The notes under the pieces are model-generated. The model was not told the DNA's origin and made no database searches. It saw only the letters and a list, made by a program, of their open reading frames with translations. Shown here one piece after another: positions 34,705 to 45,743 of a DNA stretch of 64,000 nt. Position numbers and translations under genes: made by a program. How positions within the stretch are numbered: position 1 is the stretch's first letter; every line of letters begins with the position of its first letter. Where the stretch lies: positions 45,254,458 through 45,318,457 of the forward strand of contig CM040126.1 in the NCBI GenBank assembly GCA_022559845.1, read 5' to 3'. Source of the stretch: Amorphophallus konjac. Its lineage: Eukaryota; Streptophyta; Magnoliopsida; Alismatales; Araceae.

Positions 34705-37700
34705 CTATGGATAAAAGCGTTTTAAATACAGCCCATTCCATGGATTTGGTAATTCTTCGCCCTCCGCGTTGATTAAACGATATGCATTACCCGGATAGAC
34801 TTCCTTAATTACAAACGGCCCTTCCCAGTTGGGTTGCAGCTTAGACCTGGGACCTGCTGACCTGATAAATTTACGTTTCAAAACCATATTACCCACTTGG
34901 AATTTTCGTTCGATGACCTTCTTTTGAAAATACCGCGAGACACGCTTTTGATAAACCGAAACATGATTGGCCGCGTTAAGCCTCTTCTCATCTAAGAGTT
35001 CCAGTTGGACTAGCAACGCCTCTCGACGCTCGTCGAGATTAAGTTCTTTATCCAGCTGCACCCTTAGGGAAGGGATCAGGATCTCGTATGGGAGTACCGC
35101 CTCCATCCCATAGGTGAGAGCAAAAGGAGTTTGCCCTGTGGGAGTACGGACGGAGGTGCGATAAGCCCATAGAGCTTCTACCAGTTTATCGGCCCAATCA
35201 GCAAATTTGTGTGATTCACATGTTTTCTTGATAATTTTAAGAAGGGTTTTGTTCGTGGCCTCAGCCTGGCCATTACCTTGGGGGTAGTATGGTGATGAAT
35301 GATGCAATGATATGTTAAACTTCTTACAGAGGTCCCGGAGTTCTTGAGAGACAAATTGAGGCCCATTGTCGGTGACGATATCACTTGGCACTCCAAACCG
35401 CGAGATGATATTCTTCATGATGAAGCGGCATACTGTGGTAGCTTTGATTTCTGCATAGGCTTCAGCTTCCGCCCACTTGGTGAAGTACTCCGTAGCCGTC
35501 AGGATGAAAGACTTCTGCTTGACTGCGGAATTCGGGTCACCGAGGGGTCCGATGATATCAAAGGCCCACATGGAAAATGGCCAAGGAGCAGAAAGAGGAT
35601 GGAGAGAAGAAGCAGGAGCATGGATCTTGTCAGCATGGAGCTGGCATTGAAGACACCTACGGACATAGGTGGAACAATCTTCTTCTAGGGTTGGCCAGTA
35701 ATAGCCCTGCCTAAGAATCTTTTTCGCCAACGCCTGCCCATTAACGTGCCCTCCACACTCACTGGAGTGAGCTGCCTCTACTACCTTCCAAGCCTCATCG
35801 TCATCTAGACACCTCATTAGAACTCCATTGAGAGCTCGCCTATACAATTCTCCAGCAACAATCGTGTATCTGGCGGCGACTCTTCTAATGGCCTTTCGCT
35901 GCTCGGCATTCGCCGTCTCCGGGAATGAACCATCCTTACAATATTGCTCAATCTCATAATACCACGGCAACTCTTCCTCTTCTATGATCTCCTCAAGCTC
36001 AGTTAACGAAACTTCCTTCACCTCTTCCCTTTCTGCCTTCCTTTCTACAGATTTCCTAAGGTTATTGAACCAGGGATCCTGAAGAGAGGGAACGTCTAAC
36101 CGCTGGACCACAATGGTCTCAGTGGCACGACTGAGGGGAAATGAAAGAGAAGAAGCTAGTGATGCAAGGGCATCAGCCAAAATGTTCTGAGAACGAGGAG
36201 TGTGAATATAGATGAGCTTCCGGAATTGCCTAGCCAAGAGCGTGACCAGATCTTGATAGGGCTTAAGCTTAGGGTCACGGGTGCGGTAAGTTGCCAGGAC
36301 TTGACGCAACACCAACTGAGAGTCCCCTATGATGTTAAGGTATCGCGCGCCCATGATGTAGGCGTGCTTCAGACCGACAAGGAGAGCCTCATACTCGGCT
36401 ATATTATTGGTGGCAGGAAATGAGAGTTGATAAGCGACGGGGATGGTTACCCCTTCCGGAGTAAGGAGGACGGCGCCAATTCCACTGCCCTGGGAATTGA
36501 GAGCACCATCGAAATGGAGAGACCAAAAAGGAAGACGAGTGATTACTGCCAAGTGTTCATCAGGGAACTCGTCCTGGATCGAATCCGTGCGAGGGATGGG
36601 AGAATGAGCGAGATGCTCAGCAATGGCGTATCCTTTGATCGCTTTCTGGACGACGAAGGTGATGTCGAATTGGGAAAGAAAGCTCTGCCAGCGAGCTAAT
36701 CGGCTAGAAAGGACAGGTTTTTCTAAAAGATAGCGAATGGGGTCCATTCTAGAGATCAGCCTAACCTCGTGGGCAAGAAAATAGTGTTTGAGCTTCTGAG
36801 CTACCCACACTAGCGCTGCACAGGTCTTTTCCATGGCAGTATACTTAGATTCAGTGGGATTAAACAACCTCGAAAGATAGTATGCTGCCCTTTCCCTTCC
36901 TTCGTCATCTACCTGAGCCAAAACAGCTCCTAGGGAGTCCTCAATTACAGAAATGTATAGGATTAGGGGCTTCCCGGGGACGGGTGGTTGCAGAACCGGG
37001 GGATTAGAAAGATAAACCTTGAGCTCCTCATAGGCCTTTTGACATTGTTCATTCCATTCAAATTTTGCGCCCGCCTTCAACAATTCATAGAATGGGCGGC
37101 ATCTCTGCGAGTGTTGAGATATGAATCTCCTGATGAATTGTAAACGCCCAATCAAACCTCGAAGTTCAGTGATGTTCTTAGGCGGCGGCATCTCCATAAC
37201 GGCCTTTGCCTTGTTTGGATCGATCTGAATCCCCCGTTTACTAACTATAAACCCGAGTAGCTTCCCCGATGCAACTCCGAACACACATTTCTTTGGATTC
37301 ATCTTTAGCTTATACTCCCTAGCCTTTTGCAACACTTTGGCTAGAATAGCGGGGTGTTCTTATTGAGACCTCAATTTTACCAAAATATCATCCACGTAAG
37401 CTTCTAAGTAGACATGCATCATGTCGTGGAAGATAGCCATCATTGCCCTCTGATAAGTGGCACCTGCATTCTTCAATCCAAACGGCATAACAACATAGCA
37501 GTACGTGCCCCAGGGCATGGTGAACGAGGTCTTCTCTTGGTCCTCAGGAGCCAGACGGATTTGGTTATATCCAGAATAACCATCCATGAATGAGAGGGCT
37601 TCATACCCAGCTGTATTATCAACCAATACGTCAATGTGAGGAAGCGGGAAGTCGTCTTTCGGACATGCCATATTCAAGTTCCGGAAATCGATACAAATCC

Positions 37701-37821
37701 GAATCTTGCCATCCTTTTTCATTACCGGGACGATGTTTGCCACCCACTGCGGATATAAGACAACTCTAATGAACCTGGCCTTATGCAATTTGTCAACCTC
37801 TTCCTTAATTCTCAAGGCCAT
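34705..37821 (-). pseudogene. Tat pol: RT, RNase H, archaeal-type RNase H, integrase
   Basis: Converts element RNA to DNA and integrates it. The N-terminal part (37821-37363) holds the RT fingers and palm (VMKKDGKIRICIDFRNLN, MPFGLKNAGATYQRAM, catalytic EAYVDDIL). An in-frame TAA at 37360-37362 interrupts it; the frame resumes (MNPKKCVFGV, LGFIVSKRGI). Then a first RNase H with an altered first active-site region (LYISVIEDSLGAVLAQ), a second, archaeal-type RNase H (SLHFDGALNSQGSGIGAVLL, NNIAEYEALLVGL, GDSQLVLRQV), and integrase with its HHCC finger (H...CGGH...YYWPT, CLQCQ), core residues in FDIIGPLGD, VTDNGPQFVS and QGNGQAEATNK, and a C-terminal domain ending NGLYLKRFYP. The double RNase H identifies Tat/Ogre. 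Confidence 0.92.
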
Positions 37822-38545
37822 CTATGGGTGGAATCTTCTTGCTTTCTGTTTAACGGGTGTCGCCCCTGGTTTAAGAATCAATCGATGTTCAACCAATGTG
37901 GGGTCAAGACCCGGCATGTCCTCGTAGGACCAGGCAAATGAATCGCTATACTCCCTCAAAACCTTGATGAGCTCCTCTTCAACCTGAGGAGGGAGATTAG
38001 CAGAAATAAGTATGGGCCTGGGGTCCTCTTCGGTCCCAAGATTAACTTCCTTAGTGGGTTCATCCACTGCCGAGGACGGTTCGTCAAACCTCTTCAAACC
38101 TTGTGCGTACAAATCAGCAGTGTCATCCACATCGCTTTCCTCATCATCAGCGGGGTCCCTCTCATCCACAATCTCATATACCCCTAACCCGTCGTTGCTC
38201 CATACCCCATCTAATTCCTCATCTTCTTCCAAGATAATCGCGGTCTCTACAAATTCTGGGCACCTAAGGAGGGCATGACATCTCTCGGCCAAGTCTTGCA
38301 AAAACCTATCAGGGATGGATTTAGGATGACGCATCACAGAGTGCGTCGCAGATGTGGACGGGCTGACTAGACTCGAGCTAGACCCTACCCCAACCGACTC
38401 GACTAACCTAGGAGACTCTGTACACTGTACATCTAACCTAGGAGAAAGGAAATCTACTGGAAAAGGAACAGGGGTCTCACACCCCTGGGAATCTGAGCAG
38501 AACACAGCGCAATCTTCCACTGAAACCTCCGTTTTGAAAATGGCA
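37822..38545 (-). pseudogene. Tat pol: linker to RT N-terminus
   Basis: Acidic linker followed by EEDPRPILISANLP, DSFAWSYEDMPGLDPTLVEH and ATPVKQKARRF, the conserved lead-in to Gypsy RT. A TAG at 37822-37824 separates it from the RT, in the same frame. On the upstream side the frame differs from that of the protease part; the switch lies at or near an A8 run (minus strand, about 38547-38554). Confidence 0.85.
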
Positions 38546-39790
38546 TTTTTTTTGGAGGCCGGAGGAGATCACGCAGCACGAGGAAGAGGATGGAGGAGGG
38601 GGGAGTTGCATGGGGAATAATTCAGGAAATATGCAATCAAAGAACGGATCGGAGGAGGAAAACCACATCTCGTGGAGTTGAGCACCGGGGGGAGGAGGAG
38701 TAAATAGGGTGGAAAGGTCAATAGGCGGGCAACGCCCGCAAGCACAGGGGACGAATAAAATCTCAGGTGGTCTCTCCGTGAAGTACGGGTCGACCAGGAT
38801 TGGAGGGGAACGGGGGACAAAATCCAACTGTTGGAACCAAGAGGCAAGACGGGATGGGGACAGAGAATAGGTAGTGATAGAGCTCCCCACTTCCCGTGGC
38901 CCCTGGAGGACCAGCTGCATCAGAGGATGCTTCACCAGATGCGTCTCCTTCTTCTTCGGATGGTCTTCTCTCTTGCTAAATAGCTTTTCAAAGCAACCAA
39001 CAAAATCTTCTATGTCACACACCAGCCCCTTCAGCGGCGGCGGCGGGTCAGAATCACCATCTGCGGCATCAATCTTCATATCAGGACTAAGTGGCGGCTT
39101 CTTCAAAGTGCCGGGCTGTAGTGGGCCTTTTACAAAATGCTGTCGATAGTCCCACGTTAACGGTCCGGAGTCTCCAAGTATCGACATTGCGGAATCACGA
39201 TAGCCGAGGCCTCGGCGACCCATCTTCCTGCCCTTAGGGACGAGGCTGGTCCGACCCCGCAATTGTGCACCGAGACCCAGGCCCGGCTGATAGCCCAGTT
39301 TCAGGATCATGTGCCACCCCTTGGAATCTCTCATCTTGGACTTGATCTTGACATTTGTTGGCGCAGTAGCGGGCTTGCGTGACGCATATGCCCATAAATA
39401 GTTCAAGTCCATAACTGACAGAACTGGCCTATTGCTCGGCCATAATGTAGGAAGAATCTTGGCCGCTATCGCATCAACGTTCTGGACCGTGGAAATGCTT
39501 TTTACCTTGACCACTCGCCCCTGGAATGGGAATTTCAAACACTGGTGGGCAGTCGAGGGCACGGCGTTCAGGCTGTTTATCCATGGACGACCCAGAATAG
39601 CTTTGAACATTGGGTCTATGTCCAGTACATAAAATTCCACGTCCATAATCAAAGGCCCTAGCTCGGCCTGTACGGTCACGACCCCGTGACAAGCACGCTT
39701 GGAATTGTCATATGCTGCTATGGTGGTGGGTGTTGGCTTGAGCATATCTTCTGAAATGTTGCAGGCACGAGGGTACTTAATGGACACACA
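38546..39790 (-). pseudogene. Tat protease C-terminal half and G-patch domain
   Basis: Starts in the protease body (DVEFYVLDIDPMFKAILGRP, the conserved ILGRPW loop of retroviral-type proteases). It is followed about 150 residues on by a G-patch (MILKLGYQPGLGLGAQLRG, then GRRGLGY). G-patches after protease are known in some retroviruses and plant Gypsy elements and bind nucleic acid or RT; whether this one does is unknown. A Pro/Ser-rich linker follows. The frame is +1 relative to the protease active-site part, so a frameshift lies near 39750-39790. Confidence 0.85.
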
Positions 39791-40740
39791 TTTATCGATG
39801 CTCCTGTGTCCACAAGGGCAGACTCCACGGCCACTTTATTCAGAGAGATGGTAATACACATCGGCATCTGCCGTGCCTCAGGGGGCGCTAGCTCTGACTC
39901 GGAGAATGAAATAGAAGGCCCCTTTGTCACTGTTGCCAACACTGTCGGCAAGCTATCTACTGCCACATCCTCGCTGACCATAACCTTCTGTAAAAAAGTC
40001 TTCAAAGCTTCCTGATGTAGCGGCGACCTTTTGATCAATTCAAGAACTGAAATCTTGGCCGGCATCCGGTCCAAGTGCTGCAATAGGTCGTACTTCGTGC
40101 CTGGCACGGGGTCTACTTCTTCTGTTTCTGCTGTAGGGGAGGGAACTTGGAGGTTGGGTGCAGACGCACCAGAGGAAGGGAAAACTCTTTGGAAAGGACG
40201 CCCGCTCCGAAGGGCGCAATGTGGTGCCGGCATGGCCTGAGATGGACCCCCGCTTGGCCCGGTGGAGTAGGTGGGAGGCGTAGAAATGGGGGTGAGGATG
40301 GCGGAAGTTGGTCTAATGGGCCCTGGTGAAGGGGAGATGGGCGAAGGGTTAAGCGGAGGGGTGATGATGGAGGGTATGGTGGGTGGTGGTGAAAGGACTG
40401 GTGGTGTGGAGGGGAATGCGGTGGGCCTGATGGGTGATGCGGAGGGAATAACGGGTGGAGTGGTGGTCAGAACGGCGGGTCTGAGAATGGAGGGGGTAAC
40501 AAGTGCGGGGGAGTGGTGGTGGTGGAAGGCCAAAAGGTGTGCGGGGGTCTCATCATCAAAAGTCCATCCAGCGTTGGGGGCTGGGTGTTGGACAATGTTT
40601 ACTTGGGCCGGTGCCGGCGGCTGCTGTTGTTGTTGCTGAGGAGCGGGTTGGTGGACTGGCATGGGATTTTGATGGATCCCAAGGTCTTGCTGCTGCTGCT
40701 GTTGCTGGGGTGGCTGTTGCTGTGGGGGTTGCTGTTGCTG
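39791..40740 (-). pseudogene. Tat gag C-terminal linker and protease active site
   Basis: In the same frame as gag, after a TAG at 40741-40743. A poly-Gln and Pro/Ala-rich linker leads to LVDTGASINVCPLSTL, the aspartic-protease DTG active site (codons near 39817). The frame shifts shortly after. The CAG/CAA repeat coding poly-Gln (40620-40745) looks like a microsatellite and may be length-variable. Confidence 0.85.
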
Positions 40741-42732
40741 CTATTGCTGGGGCGCCGCCTGCTGCGGCCTGGCTTGTCTCTGCCTCTGCTTGATGTCCTC
40801 GATCAGCTGGTGCATCTGGGCCCAATCAATCCTCTGGCCCTCGTGTAGATCATACACCAGATCTCTGAACTGATAGCACCGCTCTATTGTGTGCCCGGGC
40901 TGCCGATGATATATGCAATATCGGGACTGATCGGCGGCCGGATTCCAATTTTGACGCTCCGGAGGCAGTTGAATATCACCAGTATACATCAAAGCGGAGA
41001 AAATATCAGGCAATGTCTCAGGAAGAGGAGGGTAATGGGTCCTCTTTGGGCTCGGTCGAGCCGGTCCATAAGCGGCAGGTGGAGGAACATTGTTATACTG
41101 CGGTGGCCGCTGGGGCTGTTGGGGAGGTGGTGGTTGTTGTTGCGGGTATTGAGGAACCTGGAAAGTGGGTTGGGGAGCTTGTGGAGCGGCGAATTGAGGG
41201 TTGCGTGGAGGCTGTGGGAAGCGAGGTGGGGCGGCTTGGTGGGGGAACTGAACAGCCTGGACCTGCTCATTGATCTGTACTCCCTCGGTAACAGGGCCCT
41301 GGGATTTTCTGGCAGTTTTGGGTTTCTGGGCCTCAAATAGGGAATGAATAGGGGAGTCTTTGAACTGGGTTTGTATGAACCGAGCTCTGCTGTATAACTG
41401 GTGCATATTCGAGATGTCATTCATTGCCAAGATATTTCGGAACGTTGGTGTGGCATTGGAGATCAACAGCTTTACCTTCTCTTCTTCCGGGATTTGCCCG
41501 GGCACACGTGAGGCCATCTGCCTCCATCGATCTGCATAAGTTGCAAAGTCCTCTTCCTGCTTCATCTTCTCTGCTACCAGGTCGGTGAAGGAATACTCGG
41601 GACCGACCCGATCTTGAAACCTCTGAATAAACCTCTCTTTGACGGTCTTGAAATTCTCGGCCTCCTCCATAGGCAAAGTATAAAACCATTCCAGGGCGAC
41701 CCCTTCCAATGATCGATGAAATAAATAAGCCATCAGGCGATCGTCATGCTGGAACTGTGCTGACTCGTAAAGAAACTCCCGAACATGAATGAACGGGTTG
41801 CCATTCCCGTCATATTTCCGGTACACGGGGAGCTCGGATTGGGGAGGAAAATGAATGTCCCTGAAGTTAGGAATAGGGACGTCAGCCAAGGATTGCGGGC
41901 CAACCCGCTTGTGAAGGAGGTCAATTTGTTGCTGCATAGTAGCCCATTTATCAAGAATTTCCCGTTCCCGGGATGGAGGAGAAGGAGCTGGAGGAGTAGT
42001 ACCTGGATATGTAACCGAAGGAAAAGCTGACTGATGGGGCAGCCCGTAAGATGGATAATGGGTCAGGGAAGGACCCACATCCGCATGGGCCAGCTGGGCG
42101 GCCCCTGGTTGCATTCGAGTGAAGTCTGCTGGGGCTACAAGGGCCTGCGGCGATGGAGAAATAGTGACATAGGGATCGAGATAAGGAACAGAGGGGATTT
42201 GGGACTTCCCCTTATCGAGCGACTGATGGGCCGAAGTGGAAGCCTGGCCCATTTCCATACTGGAATAGCGAAGGATCTGAGGACGGGTAGGAGTAAGGTC
42301 GATGGGGGCCACAGAGGTGGTCCCAACAACAGAAGACGTGGTGGCAGTAGCATTCGTGCCACGAGAAGGAATTGAGGTCGGGGCATCGGCCCCCTGCAAA
42401 GCTTGCCGGATGAGATGGAGCTGGGTAGGGTCCAGCTGGGCCATCATATTGAGGATCTGATTGGCCGGATTCTGAATGGATTGATTTGAAAGAGAGGGTT
42501 GGGCACCCTCACCAAGGATGGTGGGGAGCGGAGGGGCAGTCCCCTCTCCTCCCTGCATATGGGCGACCCTAGGCGGGTCCTCAAGAAGGCCACGAGGAAG
42601 AGAGTCCTCGTGAGACTGAGAGAAGTCGTATGACGACATGGGAGATGGTGAATCAAACAAATGGTTGAAGTACGAATGGAAATGAGAACTGGCCCTAGGA
42701 GGTGATCCTGAGGGAAAGAGACAACCCCACAT
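40741..42732 (-). pseudogene. Tat gag
   Basis: 663 residues from ATG 42730-42732. The N-terminal 290 residues are Pro/Ser-rich and poorly conserved. Residues about 300-450 are the Gypsy retrotransposon gag fold (LPVYRKYDGNGNPFIHVREF, FHRSLEGVALEWFYTLP, FIQRFQDR, EDFATYADRWRQMASRV). Near residue 606 there is a short zinc-binding-like motif CIYHRQPGHTIERC (C-X2-H-X4-H-X4-C), typical of Tat/Athila gags. The frame ends at TAG 40741-40743 within the poly-Gln tract, where a CAG-to-TAG change is the simplest cause. Gag would form the cytoplasmic virus-like particle. Confidence 0.9.
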
Positions 42733-43870
42733 ACACTAAACAACTAAGACTAGGGCAAACAAACCTATCCAACGAAATCAACAAATCAAACATGCAATAG
42801 AAGGAATAGATGAGAGGAGAGTCACCCAATTAGACAATCAAGTTATTAAATGATGCCCGTCAAATTCGTATGAGTTTCTCTTTGAACCTTAGTGGGTTAA
42901 TGAAAATATAGATTCTCTCAACCACTAGGTGCCTAACTAGGGTAAGAAATGAGGAACTGTGTGACTCTATAAGGATCTCTCACTCGCGGATGCAAACCCT
43001 AGACTGGGGGTGGATACGGTACAACCTGCCCGGCGTCCGTGTGGGAATCCACGGCTCACGGGGGCTTACGGAGGTCCTCGGCAAGGTCCCTAGTCGGCTC
43101 CAAGGAATATGGAGACGAGAGGAAACCCTACCTCGGTAGGAATGCAACTACTATGAAAAGAGATGGATGCTCCTATGCGCACCGGAGTGCATGCACAATC
43201 TAGCCTAGCAACTATCAAACAATGATCAAGCAAATATATGAGCAATAAAAACAATGATGCAACAATGGTAAGGGAGCAGGGGGAGATCAACAACTAGCAC
43301 CAACACTGACACATCGCATGGAATATGGCAATCAAAACGGACAATGAGTGCACTGCGGCACCAAAGGAACGGTCTAGATGCGACCGCTCAAAGAGTCAGA
43401 CGGTCTGTAGAGGACCGTATAATCCAGGGAGCGACAGAATGACAAAATGACTGCAAAATAATCACAGAATGCTGTAAATATGGGATAGCAGTAATGAGGA
43501 GCGTACCAGAAGAACGGTCTGTAACCAGCCGCGTAACCTCTGGGACGGACCTCCAGCAGCCGCGTACCTACAGTCAGAACACACCGAAGCGTACCTGTGC
43601 CGAAGAGATGAACGGCCAGGGACAGGCCGCGCAGAAGGATGGACGGTCGACGGGACACCGTCTATGACAGGACGCTGGACGAGGATTGGCGCTGGTCGTA
43701 GGGGAAGGACGGTGGATGATCAGCTGCTCCAGAGGGTGGACGACTCTGGGGGAACTGCGCACGTCCGAGAAGGCAGAAAAAGGCTCCCGACCTGCAATCA
43801 CTCCAAGGAGAAAACTAAACAACAAAAAGGGGGGGGGGTCAGCAACTCACAAGCACGATGGGCACTAGGG
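42733..43870. other. Tat 5' leader (PBS to gag)
   Basis: About 1.1 kb, noncoding. Carries palindromes at 43362-43665 and a G9 run near 43831-43839. Confidence 0.6.
43362..43665. repeat. Palindrome cluster in the Tat leader
   Basis: About six CGG...CCG units, for example GAACGGTCTAGATGCGACCG (43369), GACGGTCTGTAGAGGACCGT (43399) and GAACGGCCAGGGACAGGCCG (43610). Confidence 0.8.
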
Positions 43871-43888
43871 GTCCCACCGTGATCACCA
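43871..43888 (-). promoter_or_regulatory. Probable primer-binding site of the Tat element
   Basis: Minus strand reads TGGTGATCACGGTGGGAC, starting with the TGG that pairs with tRNA CCA-3', 11 bp from the LTR edge. I cannot assign the tRNA with confidence. Confidence 0.5.
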
Positions 43889-43899
43889 CAAAAGAAGGG

Positions 43900-45642
43900 T
43901 GTAGATATATTTTCTTCCTCCCTCGAATCCGTTCCTCTTCAAAAGGTCTTCCCAAGTCTATTCTATCATCTCCACGTGAGGAACAAATGAAGACAGAGGA
44001 AGAAAAGAAAGTGTAACAAACCGTGATCACCACCAAAGCATCGAACGTGATGAACACGTCGTGCTTTGGAAAGAAGAGGGAGACACTCGCCTGACTGTAG
44101 CACTGGTAAGATGAGCGGTTGATTGAGAACCGCCTAAAGGACGCACAGTCTTACGATAGACCGTCTAATGGCGCTGCAAGAGGTGCGGAATGAAGGACTC
44201 CTCGCTGTTGAACGGTTCTGCAGGGACCGCAGGAAGACAATGGATGGCCTCGTCTACACCGCACGTCTCATTGAACGGACCTCTGGGAGCCGCGCAAGAC
44301 CACCAACCTAGAAGTCACAAAGGGGTCCGACCTCCACCCTCTCCGGCCAGAGGGGATGGGCCTCGTGCTAAGAATTGCTGACCTGCAAGACAACGTGAAA
44401 ATACACACAGAAACAACCTAAATTAGAACTGAATGGTGTAGTAAATGTCACAATAATAAGGGATGAACATGAACAAATGGAAAAGGGGATACCTGGGGGA
44501 TTTTAAACCCCTAGGGTGGCAAAAACGTGGGTGGATGTGTGCATGGTAATGAGGATGAAGGGGAACGTAAAGAGAAAGTAATGCATGCAATGAAGACGTG
44601 ACGGAATCTATGCAACACAAAGGACTCAAAATAGGACTACTCCCTGAACCGGAGGCTTGTGTGGACGTAGAAAGCCTCCCTCCTTGGTGCTAGGTCGCTC
44701 AAGAATGCGGCATAGCTTCGCCGTCGACCAAAAAGCTCCCCCCTTTTCAAGTCCGGCCCTTAGGGTCTATTTATAGAGCCTAGAAAGCCAGCCCCGAAAT
44801 TAGGGTTAAGAGGCATTTTTAGGATGAGATAATCAAAGAAAAATCGTAGATAAAAGAATTATCTTTTATCCAGTCGAAAAGGCACCTAAAATGGTTGATT
44901 ATCCGCGGAGAAATTGATGGGCAAAGTTGGAGATAAAACCGCGGATAAAAGGGAAAAAACCTGTTAAAACTCAACAATCGACGGGATGAACGGTCTTACG
45001 ATAGACCGCTCAACAGGATGGGCGGTTACCTAAGGACCGTTCAACCACATCGGTGGAAATTCAAAATAAATCTGAAATAATCCAGATTATCTCTCGAATT
45101 GACCGAAACGTTCGCCGTTGGACTCTCATAGAAGAACGGCTCATATGAGACCGTTCAACAATAGAGCGGCCAAGGACGAACCGTTCTAGCCTTGTCGGTG
45201 ATAATTCAATTAATTGGATAATTACCTGGGAAAACCACCAAGCGCAGGACTCTGGACGATGAGCGGCCACCTTCCGTCCGTTCATCATTTTGTACGGCTA
45301 GGTTAGGACCGCATAAATGCTTAACAGTGGAAATTCAGAAAATTAGCCTAAATGTTCCAAAATATATGGACGGCCCGTAGTCAACCGCACATGGATTGAG
45401 CGGTCAGGGATGAACCGTACATGAACGTGGACGTTGAAACTTATAAAAAATACCCAATCAACCAAAACCAAGGCCCATTATGCCCTGAATCAACTTGGAC
45501 CTAACCAAGGAGGGAGGCAACCCATAAAACTGGCCTAAAACATGCCTGAAAGCAGCCCCAATGAGTGATGGGCAACTCGAGATATCAACAAAAGGGATTA
45601 AGAGAAATGACTCAACTTACCAGTGAAAAATGGGTGTCAAAA
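43900..45642 (-). repeat. Tat element 5' LTR
   Basis: 1743 bp, direct repeat of 24715-26465. The terminal base next to the TSD is changed (TGTCAAAA instead of TGTCAACA). Minus-strand TATA box at 44768-44775 defines a U3 of about 870 bp. The U3 palindromes are retained at the same relative places as in the other LTR. Confidence 0.92.
44768..44775 (-). promoter_or_regulatory. TATA box of the Tat 5' LTR
   Basis: Minus strand CTATAAATAG, conserved in both LTRs, between the palindrome-rich U3 and the well-conserved R/U5. Confidence 0.7.
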
Positions 45643-45647
45643 GTCAT

Positions 45648-45727
45648 GCCGTCCAACTAATCGCATCGTCCTATAGAGTCCAAGGTCGCAACCCGTTCGC
45701 GTCGAGTCTCGTAGTCGTCCCGCATCA
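45648..45727 (+). repeat. Right remnant of the split Gypsy 5' LTR
   Basis: 80 bp between the Tat target duplication and a PBS, ending GTCCCGCATCA. Continues 22879-24714 if the Tat element is removed. Confidence 0.6.
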
Positions 45728-45730
45728 AAT

Positions 45731-45743
45731 TGGTATCAGAGCC
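45731..45743 (+). promoter_or_regulatory. Primer-binding site, tRNA-iMet type
   Basis: TGGTATCAGAGCC, three bases after the presumed LTR end. Marks the start of the internal region of a plus-strand Gypsy element. Confidence 0.8.

Larger units (their letters stand above)
24715..45642 (-). mobile_element. Full-length Tat-lineage Ty3/Gypsy retrotransposon with antisense genes
   Basis: 20,928 bp, minus strand. LTRs lie at 24715-26465 and 43900-45642, in element sense reading TGTTGACACCC ... ATATATCTACA. PPT at 26466-26478, probable PBS at 43871-43888. Coding order in element sense: gag, protease with G-patch, RT, RNase H, a second archaeal-type RNase H, integrase. The second RNase H marks the Tat/Ogre group. 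Between integrase and 3' LTR lie about 8 kb with two genes on the opposite strand. Gag-pol is broken by three stops and two frameshifts, so this copy cannot encode its own polyprotein. It is inserted in the LTR of another Gypsy element. Confidence 0.9.

Noticed and set aside
40270..40850. Plus-strand frames rich in Gly/Leu/Val opposite the Tat gag linker
   Set aside because: Shadows of the poly-Gln/Pro-coding strand.
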